The translations under genes and the position numbers were made by a program. The notes below the pieces were generated by a model. That model saw only the letters and a list, made by a program, of their open reading frames with translations. It searched no databases and was not told the DNA's origin. This document shows positions 16,608 through 27,448 of a DNA stretch of 54,091 bases, piece by piece. This stretch comes from Syntrophobacterales bacterium (GTDB taxonomy: Bacteria > Desulfobacterota > BSN033 > WVXP01 > G020346125). Each line of letters starts with the position of its first letter. Position 1 is the stretch's first letter. Where the stretch lies: the NCBI GenBank assembly GCA_020346125.1, contig CP070774.1, forward strand, positions 2,006,290 to 2,060,380. Direction: 5' to 3'.

Positions 16608-17528
16608 TCATTTCATCCCAGCAAGGGTGTATATACGCATTCGATTTCCCCCTTGGCTTTTTGCCATATACATGGCATCATCAACGGATTTTACGAAATG
16701 CTTGATATCGCTATCGGAGTTATATTCGGCCAAGCCTATGCTGATGGTAACGTTCCCGAGCTTTGCCTTCTCCACTAACCCCCTTATCCTTTCGGCTATC
16801 TCAGAGGCGCGATCCGCCTCCACCCCGATGAGAATGACGGCAAACTCATCACCTCCGTATCGATAGCCCGAATCGACCTTCTGCCTGATGCATTGGTCAA
16901 CGATTTTCCCAATCGTCTCCAGTACCTTATCACCTTCGATATGGCCTCGGGTATCGTTGTATTTCTTGAAATTATCCACATCGAACATCATGAGCGAGAG
17001 GGGGATGTTTTGGCGTTGGGCCCGTATCGTCTCCTCCTCCAATTTTTTGTAGAAATACCTGTGGTTATAGAGTCCCGTCAGATCATCGGTAATGGAAAGC
17101 CTTCTCACCTCCTCCTCAAGGCGTTCCTTTTCCCTTACTATCCGGGTTTTTTCGATACATCGGTTAACGATATGGACCAGATGGTCCATCTCGAAGGGCT
17201 TTTTAACAAAATCTGAGGCCCCTTCTTTCAGGGCCTGAATGGCGTTATCCAAAGTCGCATATGCGGTCAGCATCACCACGGATTGACCCGGGGTTTCCCT
17301 CTTAATCTTTCGGAGTGCCATGTTCCCATCGATACCGGGAAGGTTGATATCCAAGAGGATGACATCGGGCTTTATCTGGGTTGCCCTCCGAACCCCTTCC
17401 TCTCCTGTGGACGCCGTGAATACCGCGTGTCCCTCGGATTTAAATAGTTTCTTGACGATATCGACGGTGTCCGGGATATCATCGATGATGAGGATCTTCG
17501 CTTTTTCACCCTTTTTTGACTTTTCCAT
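16608..17528 (-). CDS. Receiver-GGDEF response regulator (putative diguanylate cyclase)
   Basis: The 306-residue protein has a receiver domain (about 10-125; phospho-acceptor in ILLDINLPG) and a GGDEF domain (about 145-306) with an intact YGGDEFAVIL catalytic motif. It should make c-di-GMP when phosphorylated. At the inhibitory I-site position (RxxD five residues before GGDEF) I read QKVD, so the arginine is lost and feedback inhibition may be weak. I chose ATG 17528 because GAGGG lies four bases upstream; the ATG at 17546 would overlap the kinase end. The kinase at 17536 is its evident partner. Confidence 0.93.
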   Translation of the reverse strand: MEKSKKGEKAKILIIDDIPDTVDIVKKLFKSEGHAVFTASTGEEGVRRATQIKPDVILLDINLPGIDGNMALRKIKRETPGQSVVMLTAYATLDNAIQALKEGASDFVKKPFEMDHLVHIVNRCIEKTRIVREKERLEEEVRRLSITDDLTGLYNHRYFYKKLEEETIRAQRQNIPLSLMMFDVDNFKKYNDTRGHIEGDKVLETIGKIVDQCIRQKVDSGYRYGGDEFAVILIGVEADRASEIAERIRGLVEKAKLGNVTISIGLAEYNSDSDIKHFVKSVDDAMYMAKSQGGNRMRIYTLAGMK

Positions 17529-17535
17529 TGTCCCT

Positions 17536-19203
17536 CTACCTAGCAAGTGGGACGGTGAAGTAGAAGGTGCTTCCCCTTCCGACCTCGGAATCTACCCAAA
17601 TCTTTCCCCCATGTTCCTCGACAATTCCCTTCACGATGGTCAAACCCAATCCCGTTCCGCCATATCGTTTCCGGTCGACCTGGTAAAATTCATCGAATAC
17701 CTTCTCGCGTTGATCCTCTGGGATTCCAACCCCGCTGTCGGAGACCTCTGCTAAAACCACATCGTTATCTCGCCGGGCCCCAATCTTCACCTCCCCACCT
17801 GGCGAAGTGAATCTAAAGGCGTTGGATAAGAGGTTGATATAGATATCGTGGAGCCGATTTTTATCCACTTCAACATGGATATCCCTGGGAATTTTAATCT
17901 TTATATCGATCCGCTTTTCAACGGGCTTGATCTCCTTTACGTACTCCTTGACCGCCTTCAGGAGATTTACCCTCTCCACGAGAAGGTCTATCTTTCCGGC
18001 TTTGATTCTGGCCATATCCAGCATCTTCTCCATGATCTCCTGGATTCGATTGGTATTTCTCTGAATGGTAACGAGGTACTGCCGAAAGTTCCTCGGCATT
18101 GGTCCTTCCCTTCCGCTGAGGATGAAATCGACGTTGGCCTTGATTGCGGTCAAGGGAGTTTTAAGCTCATGGGACGCGGTACCCAGGAACTTGGATTTCA
18201 TCTCATCCATTTCTATCAACTCCCTATTGGCCTTCTCCAACTCCTTCTTGGCCTCATTGATATCCTCCAAGATATTGAGCGTGGCCATTCGGGCCTCGGA
18301 CAATTCCGTCACATTGTGCTCCAGTTCCGTTGTCCTTTCCTCAACCTTCCTCTCCAGAGTAATGCTGTAATCCTCCAACTCCTTCCTCGAATCCTCCAAT
18401 TGTCTCACCATTTGGTTGAAAGACCTGGCCAGATCCCCGATTTCGTCGTTTGTGCTGATGGCCACGGGATGGCTCAAATCCCCCCTTGTGATCCTCCGCG
18501 TCGCCGATACCAACTGGCCTATGGGGTTGACGATAATATCCACGAGCAAGATGGTGATAAGAATTCCAATCCCCACCACCACAAGGATCAGAATTCCGAC
18601 ATTTCTCTTGACCTCAGCCAGTTCTCTATCCATCCGGTGCAGCGAAAGCCCCAAGTGAGCGACTCCGACCGCATTTTTAGCCACAGGCTTCCCTATCAGC
18701 CCTTGCCAAAGATTAGATAGCGGGTCTATTTCTACCCTTGAATCCCGGAAGGAGACGGGGTCTTTCTGTTGAGCAATCTCATCGCCCTCCAGCAATATGG
18801 TGTGAATGAAACTTGAGCAGACTAAAAGGTGAAGTTCCCTTTTCTTTCCTGCATTGGCCGCTGAATATGATTTGGCCAGCACGCCTCCTTGGGCATCTTG
18901 GATCAAACAGAATACCACTTCCTCCTCTCTTATGGCCCCCCTGACGAGGGTTTTTAGCATTTCTTGGTTATTAGTTATAACGGAATAGAGGCTGCTATTG
19001 GCCAGGGTACGGACCAGCGTCTCGCCCTTATGTCTCAGATTGGCCTGAATGAGATTGACCTCCCGTGTGATGAAAAACCAACTCATGGTGGTAGAGGTCA
19101 GCAAGATCAGAAGGACGGTTACCAATATGAACTTTAAATGGATGCCGAAACGTATCCTTCTTCTCAATACATCCGGTACTATTACTGAGAGCCCTTTCAC
19201 CAA
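17536..19203 (-). CDS. Membrane sensor histidine kinase with HAMP domain
   Basis: The 555-residue kinase has two membrane helices (about 21-45 and 195-220) around a periplasmic sensor of about 150 residues with one HLLVCSS segment, then HAMP (about 220-275), a coiled-coil (275-330), HisKA with TASHELKTPLTAIKAN (about 335-350) and an ATPase domain with NLLSNAFRF, DSGVGIP and GGTGLGLTIV. It is followed 7 bases later by the receiver-GGDEF gene. It lies 86 bases after ahbD on the same strand, so it may be cotranscribed with the heme genes; whether it senses a heme or redox signal is unknown. Confidence 0.93.
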   Translation of the reverse strand: MVKGLSVIVPDVLRRRIRFGIHLKFILVTVLLILLTSTTMSWFFITREVNLIQANLRHKGETLVRTLANSSLYSVITNNQEMLKTLVRGAIREEEVVFCLIQDAQGGVLAKSYSAANAGKKRELHLLVCSSFIHTILLEGDEIAQQKDPVSFRDSRVEIDPLSNLWQGLIGKPVAKNAVGVAHLGLSLHRMDRELAEVKRNVGILILVVVGIGILITILLVDIIVNPIGQLVSATRRITRGDLSHPVAISTNDEIGDLARSFNQMVRQLEDSRKELEDYSITLERKVEERTTELEHNVTELSEARMATLNILEDINEAKKELEKANRELIEMDEMKSKFLGTASHELKTPLTAIKANVDFILSGREGPMPRNFRQYLVTIQRNTNRIQEIMEKMLDMARIKAGKIDLLVERVNLLKAVKEYVKEIKPVEKRIDIKIKIPRDIHVEVDKNRLHDIYINLLSNAFRFTSPGGEVKIGARRDNDVVLAEVSDSGVGIPEDQREKVFDEFYQVDRKRYGGTGLGLTIVKGIVEEHGGKIWVDSEVGRGSTFYFTVPLAR

Positions 19204-19289
19204 ATCTCCTCCAAATCCCTATTGCCTTCTCACCCATTTCATTATAGGGGAAGAACCACCTTCCTCCTGAAACAACATATCCCAATGAT

Positions 19290-21337
<2,048 letters not shown>

Positions 21338-21422
21338 CTATCCCTCCCGAAGGGCCTTTAAGGCGCAACACTATATTTATAGCCCATTTTGACCATATTG
21401 TCCAGTGAAATTAATGAGATAG

Positions 21423-22217
21423 CTAACCACTCGTTGTCCCCGTGACATAATCAACGATAGCTTTGGTAAGGGCCTGTATGGTGAATGATTGGGGCATAAT
21501 ATCGGGGGTTATTCCATATCCCCGGAGAGTATCAGCAGTAATGGGACCAATAGCCGCTATGGCCACTCCAGCCAATGGGGGTTTTAATCCCACCCTTTCC
21601 TCATACATTTGGAAAAAGTGGTTCACCGTTGATGAACTGGTGAAGGTGATGAGATCAATTCTATCCCCCTTGAATATCCTTTCCAACTCGCTTTTGCTGA
21701 TAGTGGGCATTATCGCTTGATAGACCTCAATCACATCCACAACCGCCCCTAATTTGCGTAATTCCCTTGGAAGGAGGTCTCGTGCCCTCTTTGCCCTGGC
21801 CAACAATATTCGCCTTCCCTCCAGTTCCTCAATCCCCAATCTTTGAACCAAGGCCTCGGCACAATACTGGTCCGGAACCAAATCCACTTTCACCCCTGCA
21901 TTCTCGATCTCCTGAGCCGTTCTCGGTCCGATGGCACAGAACCGGAGACTCCTGAACTCCTTCAATCGCCGCTTTTTCAGTTTCAACCGTCTGAGGAAAA
22001 ATTTGACCCCGTTTCTGCTCGTGAAAATGATCCAATGGTAAGCTTCAAGGTTGCCTATTGCTTTGTCTGCGGGGTACCAGCTCTCGGGGGGGACGATCTT
22101 TATGGTCGGAAGTTCGACTACGTAGGCCCCATATCCCTTGAGCAACCGGGAGAGTTCCCCCGCCTGCTCTCGGGCCCTCGTGATAACTATCCTCCTTCCC
22201 AGCAGGGGTTTCTCCAT
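21423..22217 (-). CDS. hemD: Uroporphyrinogen-III synthase
   Basis: HemD cyclises hydroxymethylbilane with inversion of ring D. The 264-residue product has the two-lobed pattern: GRRIVITRAREQAGEL at the N-terminus, IIFTSRNGVKFFL at about 63-75, LLARAKRARDLLP at mid-length and TFTSSSTVNHF, then AIGPITADTLRGYG near the C-terminus. In many Desulfobacterota it is fused to uroporphyrinogen methyltransferase; here it is free-standing. hemC ends 13 bases upstream. Sequence in this family diverges widely, so context supports the call. Confidence 0.93.
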   Translation of the reverse strand: MEKPLLGRRIVITRAREQAGELSRLLKGYGAYVVELPTIKIVPPESWYPADKAIGNLEAYHWIIFTSRNGVKFFLRRLKLKKRRLKEFRSLRFCAIGPRTAQEIENAGVKVDLVPDQYCAEALVQRLGIEELEGRRILLARAKRARDLLPRELRKLGAVVDVIEVYQAIMPTISKSELERIFKGDRIDLITFTSSSTVNHFFQMYEERVGLKPPLAGVAIAAIGPITADTLRGYGITPDIMPQSFTIQALTKAIVDYVTGTTSG

Positions 22218-22230
22218 ACTCCCTCTTCAC

Positions 22231-23175
22231 CTACAATGCGCGGGCGATTTCCCTTTCGTAAATCTCCCGCAATACCTCATCGGCTCCCTGCGAGAGAAGG
22301 CTTTCGGCTAAGTCCATCCCCAACTCCTCGGCCTTCTCAATTTCCCCCTCAATCCCGCCCTTGATCAACTTCCTCCCATCGAGGGTCCCCACGAGTCCCT
22401 TTAGCATCAACATCCCCCTATCCGATACCCCTCCCAAAGCGGCGACGGGAACTTGACACCCCCCCTCAAGCCTCCTCAAGAAGGCCCTTTCCGCTATGAC
22501 CGACATATGGGTGGCCTCGTGATCGAGGATACCGAGGTACTGATTAACCTCTTCATCGGCGATTCGGGTTTCAATCCCCAAGGCGCCCTGCCCAATGGCG
22601 GGAAGGCAGACTTCCGGCGAAATTGATTGAGAAATGCTCCCCTCCAATCTCATCCTCTTTACCCCAGCGGCAGCCAAGACAATGCCATCCAGACCCATCG
22701 AATCCAATTTCCTCAACCGGGTATCCACGTTCCCCCTCAGAGGGACGATATGAAAATCGGGGCGATAGGACAAGAGCTGAGCCTTTCTCCTGAGACTGCT
22801 CGTGCCGATTTTGGCCCCCAAGGGGAGCTCCTCTAAAGTGAGATGATCCCTGGAGATGAGAACATCTCCTGGATCCTCCCTCCGAGGAATGGATCGAATG
22901 TGGAGCCCTTTCGGTAATTGAACGGGAACATCCTTCATGCTGTGGACGGCCAGATCGATCTGCCCCCCCAGCAGCTCCTCTTCAATCTCCTTGACGAAAA
23001 GGCCTTTTCCTCCAACCTTTTCTAGATTGACATCGATGAGTTTATCACCCTTAGTTTTTATCTTGATGAGGGATATATTCAGTCGAGGATGGGCCTGGGT
23101 CAACCTCTCCTGCACCCAATTGGCTTGCCATACGGCCAGCGGAGATCCCCTCGTACCGATCCTAATCACCATCAT
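22231..23175 (-). CDS. hemC: Hydroxymethylbilane synthase (porphobilinogen deaminase)
   Basis: HemC polymerises four porphobilinogens on a dipyrromethane cofactor. The product (about 314 residues) has IRIGTRGSPLAVWQANWV at the start, LFVKEIEEELL, AVHSMKDVP, GTSSLRRKAQL and the cofactor cysteine in RRLEGGCQVPVAAL (about 245). I place the start at ATG 23175, where the frame begins MMVIRIGTRGS; a longer frame reaches back to 23241 inside hemA but its first 22 residues are not family-like. It overlaps the end of hemA by 14 bases. Confidence 0.97.
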   Translation of the reverse strand: MMVIRIGTRGSPLAVWQANWVQERLTQAHPRLNISLIKIKTKGDKLIDVNLEKVGGKGLFVKEIEEELLGGQIDLAVHSMKDVPVQLPKGLHIRSIPRREDPGDVLISRDHLTLEELPLGAKIGTSSLRRKAQLLSYRPDFHIVPLRGNVDTRLRKLDSMGLDGIVLAAAGVKRMRLEGSISQSISPEVCLPAIGQGALGIETRIADEEVNQYLGILDHEATHMSVIAERAFLRRLEGGCQVPVAALGGVSDRGMLMLKGLVGTLDGRKLIKGGIEGEIEKAEELGMDLAESLLSQGADEVLREIYEREIARAL

Positions 23176-24472
23176 CTCCCCCCTGTCTTTTCGCTCCTCC
23201 TCCCTCCTCTCCCTCGAGCCTGAAGAGCTTTCGTACCGCATCTACGTACACGTGGGTATCCATATTGAGGTCCGAACTTTTCAAAACGGTAACGGGATCA
23301 TGGAGGATCTTTTTTATGATGGCTGAGGTGAGTGACTCGAGTGATCTCCTCTCTTTTTCGGTGATTCGGGAAAACGACGAAAGGGCTTTGTCCAACTCCC
23401 TTCTCCTAATCTCCTCCAACTTCTCCTTAAGGGATACGACGGTCGGCACCACGTCCAGGGATTTATGCCAATGGTAAAATTTGAGCACCTCTTCCTCGAC
23501 AATTTCCTCCGCCCTCCTTGCCTCTCGTTCCCGGCGCTCTCTGTTAGTATCGACCACTTCTTGGAGGTCATCGATGTCGTAAAGGTAGACGTTCTCGATC
23601 CCGTTGACTTCTGGATCGATATCCCGGGGAACGGCGATGTCGATGAAGAACATGGGCTTGTATTTTCTGGCTTTTATCACTCCAAGGACATCTTCGGGGC
23701 GAAGGATATAATGGGGAGCCCCCGTGGAGCTGATGACGATATCCACTCCTTCCAATTGCTCATGAAACCCGTCGAACTCGATGGCCTCACCATTGAAGAT
23801 CATGGCAAGATTGACCGCCCTCTGATAGGTGCGACTCGCTACGACCACTCTCTTTGCACCAGCCGTAATCAAGTGCTTAGCCGCCAATTCAGCCATTTCC
23901 CCCGCACCCAGCAGCATAACGGCCTTGTCTTCCAGCGCCCCAAAGATCTTTTTTGCAAGTTCAACCGCTGCATAGCTTATCGAGACCGCGCTGTCGCCGA
24001 TTTTCGTCTCCGTCCTCACCCTCTTGGCTACGTGAAAAGCCCTGTGCAGAAGTTTATTTAAGATGATCCCCGAGGCGTTGTGGTAAGCCGCGATATTATG
24101 GGCCTCTTTGATTTGCCCCAAGATCTGGGGCTCACCCACCACCATGGAATCCAAACTGGAGGCCACTCGAAAGATATGCCTGATGGCAGTCCTTCCCAAA
24201 TGGACATAGAGGCTCTTCTCGAATTCCTCAAGGGAAACTCCATGGTATTCCGCCAGAAAGTTCTTCAAGGCGACAATACCCCTTTCCACATCTCGAGTGG
24301 TGGCATAGATCTCAACCCGGTTACAGGTCGAGAGGATCATGTTTTCCGCGAATTCGGGGAACTCCAACAGCCTGCTCAAAGACCTCCCCAGTTCCTCTCC
24401 TAAGAAGGACAATTTTTCCCTCAGTTCCACGGGGGCTGTTTTATGATTTATGCCAATAACAAGGATATCCAT
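23162..24472 (-). CDS. hemA: Glutamyl-tRNA reductase
   Basis: This enzyme reduces glutamyl-tRNA to glutamate-1-semialdehyde, the first committed step of C5-pathway tetrapyrrole synthesis. The 436-residue protein has GINHKTAPVELREKL, the catalytic cysteine in ILSTCNRVEIYA (about 50), GEPQILGQIKEA, an NADPH-binding GAGEMAELAAKHL and the C-terminal dimerisation helices. The last dozen residues are Gly/Asp-rich and overlap hemC. It is the second gene of the heme run, 60 bases after the ccsA-like gene. Confidence 0.98.
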   Translation of the reverse strand: MDILVIGINHKTAPVELREKLSFLGEELGRSLSRLLEFPEFAENMILSTCNRVEIYATTRDVERGIVALKNFLAEYHGVSLEEFEKSLYVHLGRTAIRHIFRVASSLDSMVVGEPQILGQIKEAHNIAAYHNASGIILNKLLHRAFHVAKRVRTETKIGDSAVSISYAAVELAKKIFGALEDKAVMLLGAGEMAELAAKHLITAGAKRVVVASRTYQRAVNLAMIFNGEAIEFDGFHEQLEGVDIVISSTGAPHYILRPEDVLGVIKARKYKPMFFIDIAVPRDIDPEVNGIENVYLYDIDDLQEVVDTNRERREREARRAEEIVEEEVLKFYHWHKSLDVVPTVVSLKEKLEEIRRRELDKALSSFSRITEKERRSLESLTSAIIKKILHDPVTVLKSSDLNMDTHVYVDAVRKLFRLEGEEGGGAKRQGGDDGD

Positions 24473-24532
24473 CTATGACACACCATCAATGAAAGATTAT
24501 CCCCCAGTTTTCATAACGAAACCTTGGGCCAC

Positions 24533-25354
24533 TCACCAATTCGAATAAGCATGAAACCCCGTCAAGAGGAGATTCACGCCCAAAAAGGTAAAGACGATGG
24601 CCAAAAACCCGATTATTGCCATGATGGCTGCCTTTCTCCCCCGCCAGCCAACGGTCAGCCTCTGATGGAGGAGGGCCGCATAGAGGCACCAGGTGATCAG
24701 AGACCAGGTCTCCTTGGGATCCCAGCTCCAGTAAGATCCCCATGCATATTGAGCCCAGATAGAGCCCGTAATGATCCCAACGGTAAGGAGGGGAAATCCA
24801 AAGGTCAATGCCTTATAGTTGATTTCATCCAGTACTCCCAATGAGGGGAGGCGCCGAGAGAGAACCCCAATGTGTTTGGATTTAACCTGATGCTCTTGGA
24901 TTACATACATAATCCCCGTGCAGAAGGCCAAGGCGAAGACGGCATTGCCCAGAAAAGCGAAAATGACGTGGATGGGAAGCCAGTAACTCCTCAATACGGG
25001 GGCAAGGGGAAGGATCTCTTTGGGCAAGACCATTGCAGGAATCATCAGAATCAGTGCGAGGGTAGAAATGAAAGGGCCCAACACCTTGATTCTATATCTC
25101 CAATAAAAGGCCAGATACACCCCAATGATGGCCCACGCAAAAAAGGAGAGGGATTCATGGAGATTGGTAACGGGGGTATGCCCGGCTTCGAGATACCGGA
25201 GTACAAAGGCGACGCTGTGAAGGATAAATCCTGCAGACACGGAAAGAAAGGCGATTTTGGCCAACAATTCCCTCAACAGGATGATGAAGAGGAGGTATTT
25301 GAGGGTCGCCAATACATAAAGGGCGACGGTAAGGTTGAAAACCCAGACGTTCAC
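24533..25354 (-). CDS. CcsA/ResC-type cytochrome c assembly protein
   Basis: The 273-residue integral membrane protein has about eight helices and the heme-handling tryptophan-rich motif WGSYWSWDPKETW (about 205-217), with conserved histidines in the HTPVTNLHESL segment (about 58-68) and near the C-terminus (LLLTGFHAYS). Proteins of this type export heme and attach it to apocytochromes in system II. In many anaerobes the gene stands just before hemA, as here. No ResB partner is in the window. It is the first gene of the heme run. Confidence 0.92.
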   Translation of the reverse strand: MNVWVFNLTVALYVLATLKYLLFIILLRELLAKIAFLSVSAGFILHSVAFVLRYLEAGHTPVTNLHESLSFFAWAIIGVYLAFYWRYRIKVLGPFISTLALILMIPAMVLPKEILPLAPVLRSYWLPIHVIFAFLGNAVFALAFCTGIMYVIQEHQVKSKHIGVLSRRLPSLGVLDEINYKALTFGFPLLTVGIITGSIWAQYAWGSYWSWDPKETWSLITWCLYAALLHQRLTVGWRGRKAAIMAIIGFLAIVFTFLGVNLLLTGFHAYSNW

Positions 25355-25411
25355 AGAACCGACTCGCTTCGTTCTTCTTTATGGAATGATGGATTATCCA
25401 ATAATATCAAG

Positions 25412-25440
25412 TTTCTATCAGAATTTCATACGAGTGTCAA
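25412..25440 (-). promoter_or_regulatory. Promoter for the heme gene run
   Basis: On the minus strand TTGACA (25440-25435) and TAGAAA (25417-25412) are spaced by 17 bases, 58 bases before the ccsA-like start at 25354. The -35 is perfect and the -10 has four of six consensus bases. No other strong promoter was seen for hemA to ahbD. Confidence 0.55.
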
Positions 25441-25572
25441 TCAATGCGAAGCGAGGGTAAAAAATTTTAAAAAATGAATTGACTTTTATTTATCATTAGG
25501 GTATTGTTTATGTTTATTTAAAAAAAGAAAAATGAATAGCGGTCACTTTTTCAAGGTAAAGAGAAAAAAATA

Positions 25573-25601
25573 TTGACTTTAACGTAAATGTTTATTATAT
25601 T
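25573..25601 (+). promoter_or_regulatory. Sigma-70-type promoter for the sigma factor gene
   Basis: TTGACT (25573-25578) and TATATT (25596-25601) have the ideal 17-base spacing in very AT-rich DNA, 51 bases before the TTG start at 25652. A Fur-like palindrome covers the expected start of transcription. Confidence 0.65.
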
Positions 25602-25607
25602 ACTAGT

Positions 25608-25620
25608 AATGATTATCATT
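25608..25620. promoter_or_regulatory. Fur-box-like palindrome at the sigma gene start site
   Basis: AATGAT-T-ATCATT is a perfect 6-1-6 palindrome. It equals the central 13 bases of the classical 19-base Fur consensus (AATGATAATCATT) except at the middle base. It lies 6 bases after the -10 of the sigma gene promoter, where a bound repressor would block transcription. The flanks do not extend the consensus well. Confidence 0.45.
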
Positions 25621-25651
25621 CTAATTACTACCTTTTAGAGGAGATTGGGAG

Positions 25652-26950
25652 TTGAAAATAAAGAGGGGCAACAAAGGCGTAAAAGGCCTCATCGGCGTGA
25701 AAAAGAGGGGAAGATTTTTATCCTATCATCTGGCCAATTTTATGGGTCTTGATGAATCCGGTCAAGGGCAAGTCAATGAAATGACGGGATTGATCGAATG
25801 TGGAAGCAGCGAACCACAAATGGAGAAGGCCGAAATTTCCTCTGCTCGCGAGGAGGAGCCCCAAGGCGAGAACAGTGCCCCAAGCCTGGAAAATATTACC
25901 CTTGCTTATCTCAAGGAGATGCAAAAAATTTCCCTCCTCACCCGGGATAGGGAGATACAGCTCTCCAAAATGATCAGAGAAGGGGAGGATAGCATTCGCG
26001 ATCTCATCCTCAAGTTTCCCCAAGCGAGGGAAGAACTTGCCTCTCTGGGCGAAAAGGTAGAGGAAGGGAGTATCAAACCCAGAGAGATCATCAAAGCCAA
26101 AGAGGACTATATCCGCAGGATCATTAAGAAATTGGAGGAAACGGCTGAGGGGGAGAACGACTCAAACCCTGCTAAAGGGGAAATGCTCGAAACCCTGAGA
26201 CAAATCAAGAAGGCCGAATCGGTAGCGGGAAGGGCCAAAAGGGAGATGATTCAGTCCAATTTACGGTTGGTAGTAAGCATTGCTAAGGCCTATATGAACC
26301 GTGGGCTGTCTTTTTTGGACCTCATCCAAGAGGGGAATTTGGGACTAATCAAAGCCGTATCTAAATACGATTATACCAAGGGGTACAAATTTAGTACCTA
26401 TGCCTCCTGGTGGATAAGACAGGCAATAACCCGTGCAATCTCCGATAAATCCCGAACCATTAGAATTCCTAATCACCTCCTGGAAAGCAAAAGTAAACTG
26501 GCAAGGGCCTTCAATGTCCTTTCCAAGGAGTTGGAAAGGGATCCTACCCCCAAGGAGATGGCCAAAAAAGCCGGGCTACCCTTAAAGACGGTCAACAAGG
26601 TCATGGGATTGGCCAAAGAGCCCCTATCCCTTGAGACACCCATCGGAGATGATGATGGGCGCCTCCAGGATTTGATTCCCAATGAGGATTCCGAGTTGGC
26701 CTCTGAAAACTTTATCGAAAGCCTTGACCTTTCCAAACAAAGCCAGAGGTTATTATCAACACTAAATCCGAGGGAGGAAAAGATCCTGAGGATGAGGTTT
26801 GGGATAGGGGAAACGACGGATTATACTTTGGAAGAAGTCGGAAAGAGGTTCGGTATCTCCAGGGAAAGGGTACGCCAGATTGAAGAGAGGGCCCTGAGGA
26901 AGCTGAGGCATCCCTTGAAAAACAGGGAAATTCAACAGCGTACCGATTGA
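25652..26950 (+). CDS. Sigma-70 family RNA polymerase sigma factor (RpoD/RpoS-like)
   Basis: The 432-residue protein has region 1.2 (ENITLAYLKEMQKISLLT, about 87-104), region 2 (NLRLVVSIAKAYMNRG to FSTYASWWIRQAITRAI, about 203-262), region 3 (about 280-325) and region 4 with the helix-turn-helix VGKRFGISRERVRQIEERAL near the C-terminus. An unusual charged segment of about 80 residues separates regions 1.2 and 2. The N-terminal 80 residues are not sigma-like and lack region 1.1. The start is a TTG with GAGGAG upstream; ATG 25741 is an alternative. It could be the housekeeping or a group 2 sigma; I cannot decide. Confidence 0.9.
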   Translation: MKIKRGNKGVKGLIGVKKRGRFLSYHLANFMGLDESGQGQVNEMTGLIECGSSEPQMEKAEISSAREEEPQGENSAPSLENITLAYLKEMQKISLLTRDREIQLSKMIREGEDSIRDLILKFPQAREELASLGEKVEEGSIKPREIIKAKEDYIRRIIKKLEETAEGENDSNPAKGEMLETLRQIKKAESVAGRAKREMIQSNLRLVVSIAKAYMNRGLSFLDLIQEGNLGLIKAVSKYDYTKGYKFSTYASWWIRQAITRAISDKSRTIRIPNHLLESKSKLARAFNVLSKELERDPTPKEMAKKAGLPLKTVNKVMGLAKEPLSLETPIGDDDGRLQDLIPNEDSELASENFIESLDLSKQSQRLLSTLNPREEKILRMRFGIGETTDYTLEEVGKRFGISRERVRQIEERALRKLRHPLKNREIQQRTD

Positions 26951-27012
26951 ATTGTCCTCCAAGGCTTTAGCCCTTTAATACAGTAAAATTCCTCGGCAAG
27001 GGGGTTTATTAG

Positions 27013-27032
27013 GGATCTTCGTTGGAAGATCC
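27013..27032 (+). terminator. Perfect hairpin after the sigma gene
   Basis: GGATCTTC and GAAGATCC form a perfect 8-base stem with a GTTG loop, 63 bases after the sigma gene stop. There is no long T-run (TCCGCATTT follows), so it may terminate weakly or protect the 3' end of the mRNA. Confidence 0.4.
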
Positions 27033-27120
27033 TCCGCATTTCACCTACCTTAGAGGGTCTCATCCCACCCGAACAACAGGATTATTAGAGTTGCCGGCTT
27101 CGTAATAAGTCCATCTGCCG

Positions 27121-27196
27121 TTCGACAGGCTCATGGCCCTGAGTAAAGCCGAAGGGCCATTCGACATGCTCACGGCCCTGAGCAAAGCCGAAGGGC
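27121..27196. repeat. Two tandem REP-like palindromic repeats
   Basis: Two 37-base copies (27121-27157 and 27160-27196) differ at only four positions. Each is an imperfect palindrome: TTCG at one end and CGAA near the other, with GCTCA/TGAGC-type pairing around a GGCCC centre. Copies of the form TTCGACAGGCTCA are a common dispersed repeat in several bacterial phyla (from memory). Confidence 0.75.
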
Positions 27197-27217
27197 TGCG
27201 TTGGGCTTTATTCCCTG

Positions 27218-27310
27218 CCCTGTTAAATTGTAGGCAGCCATATCAAGAGATATGGGATATAGAAGCTGCTTGAAAACAGTAACATCAAACAAAGATAATA
27301 TTTAACAGGG
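27218..27310. repeat. Nested inverted-repeat element
   Basis: CCCTGTTAAAT (27218-27228) pairs perfectly with ATTTAACAGGG (27300-27310). Inside, GCAGC (27234-27238) can pair with GCTGC (27265-27269), and CCATATC (27238-27244) with GATATGG (27249-27255) around an AAGA loop; the last two share one base. It could be a structured RNA, a small mobile repeat or paired operators. I know no matching family. Confidence 0.55.
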
Positions 27311-27448
27311 TAAATCATTGCACCGTACTGGTAAGTACGCCTCATTCCTAAAGATTCGCGCGCCTTGCTTCTGGAGCTTTTTACTATGCCGTCTGATTTA
27401 TGACTTTATGGGAGACCAACAGAGTTGAGCCAGCGCTATTTTCTTCCT

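Larger units (their letters stand above)
26951..27448. other. 498-base gap with folded and repeated elements
   Basis: No gene was found. The gap contains a perfect hairpin (27013-27032), two tandem palindromic repeats (27121-27196) and a nested inverted-repeat structure (27218-27310), each listed below. Confidence 0.7.

Noticed and set aside
17848-18720. 290-codon plus-strand frame over the histidine kinase.
   Set aside because: Antisense shadow of a kinase with all its motifs; the amino acid pattern is not protein-like.
24872-25477. 201-codon plus-strand frame over the ccsA-like gene.
   Set aside because: Antisense to an eight-helix membrane protein; hydrophilic shadow with many Gly/Gln, not credible.
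27121-27196. CRISPR array from the two tandem 37-base repeats.
   Set aside because: The spacer between them is only two bases and there are two units; these are REP-like palindromes.
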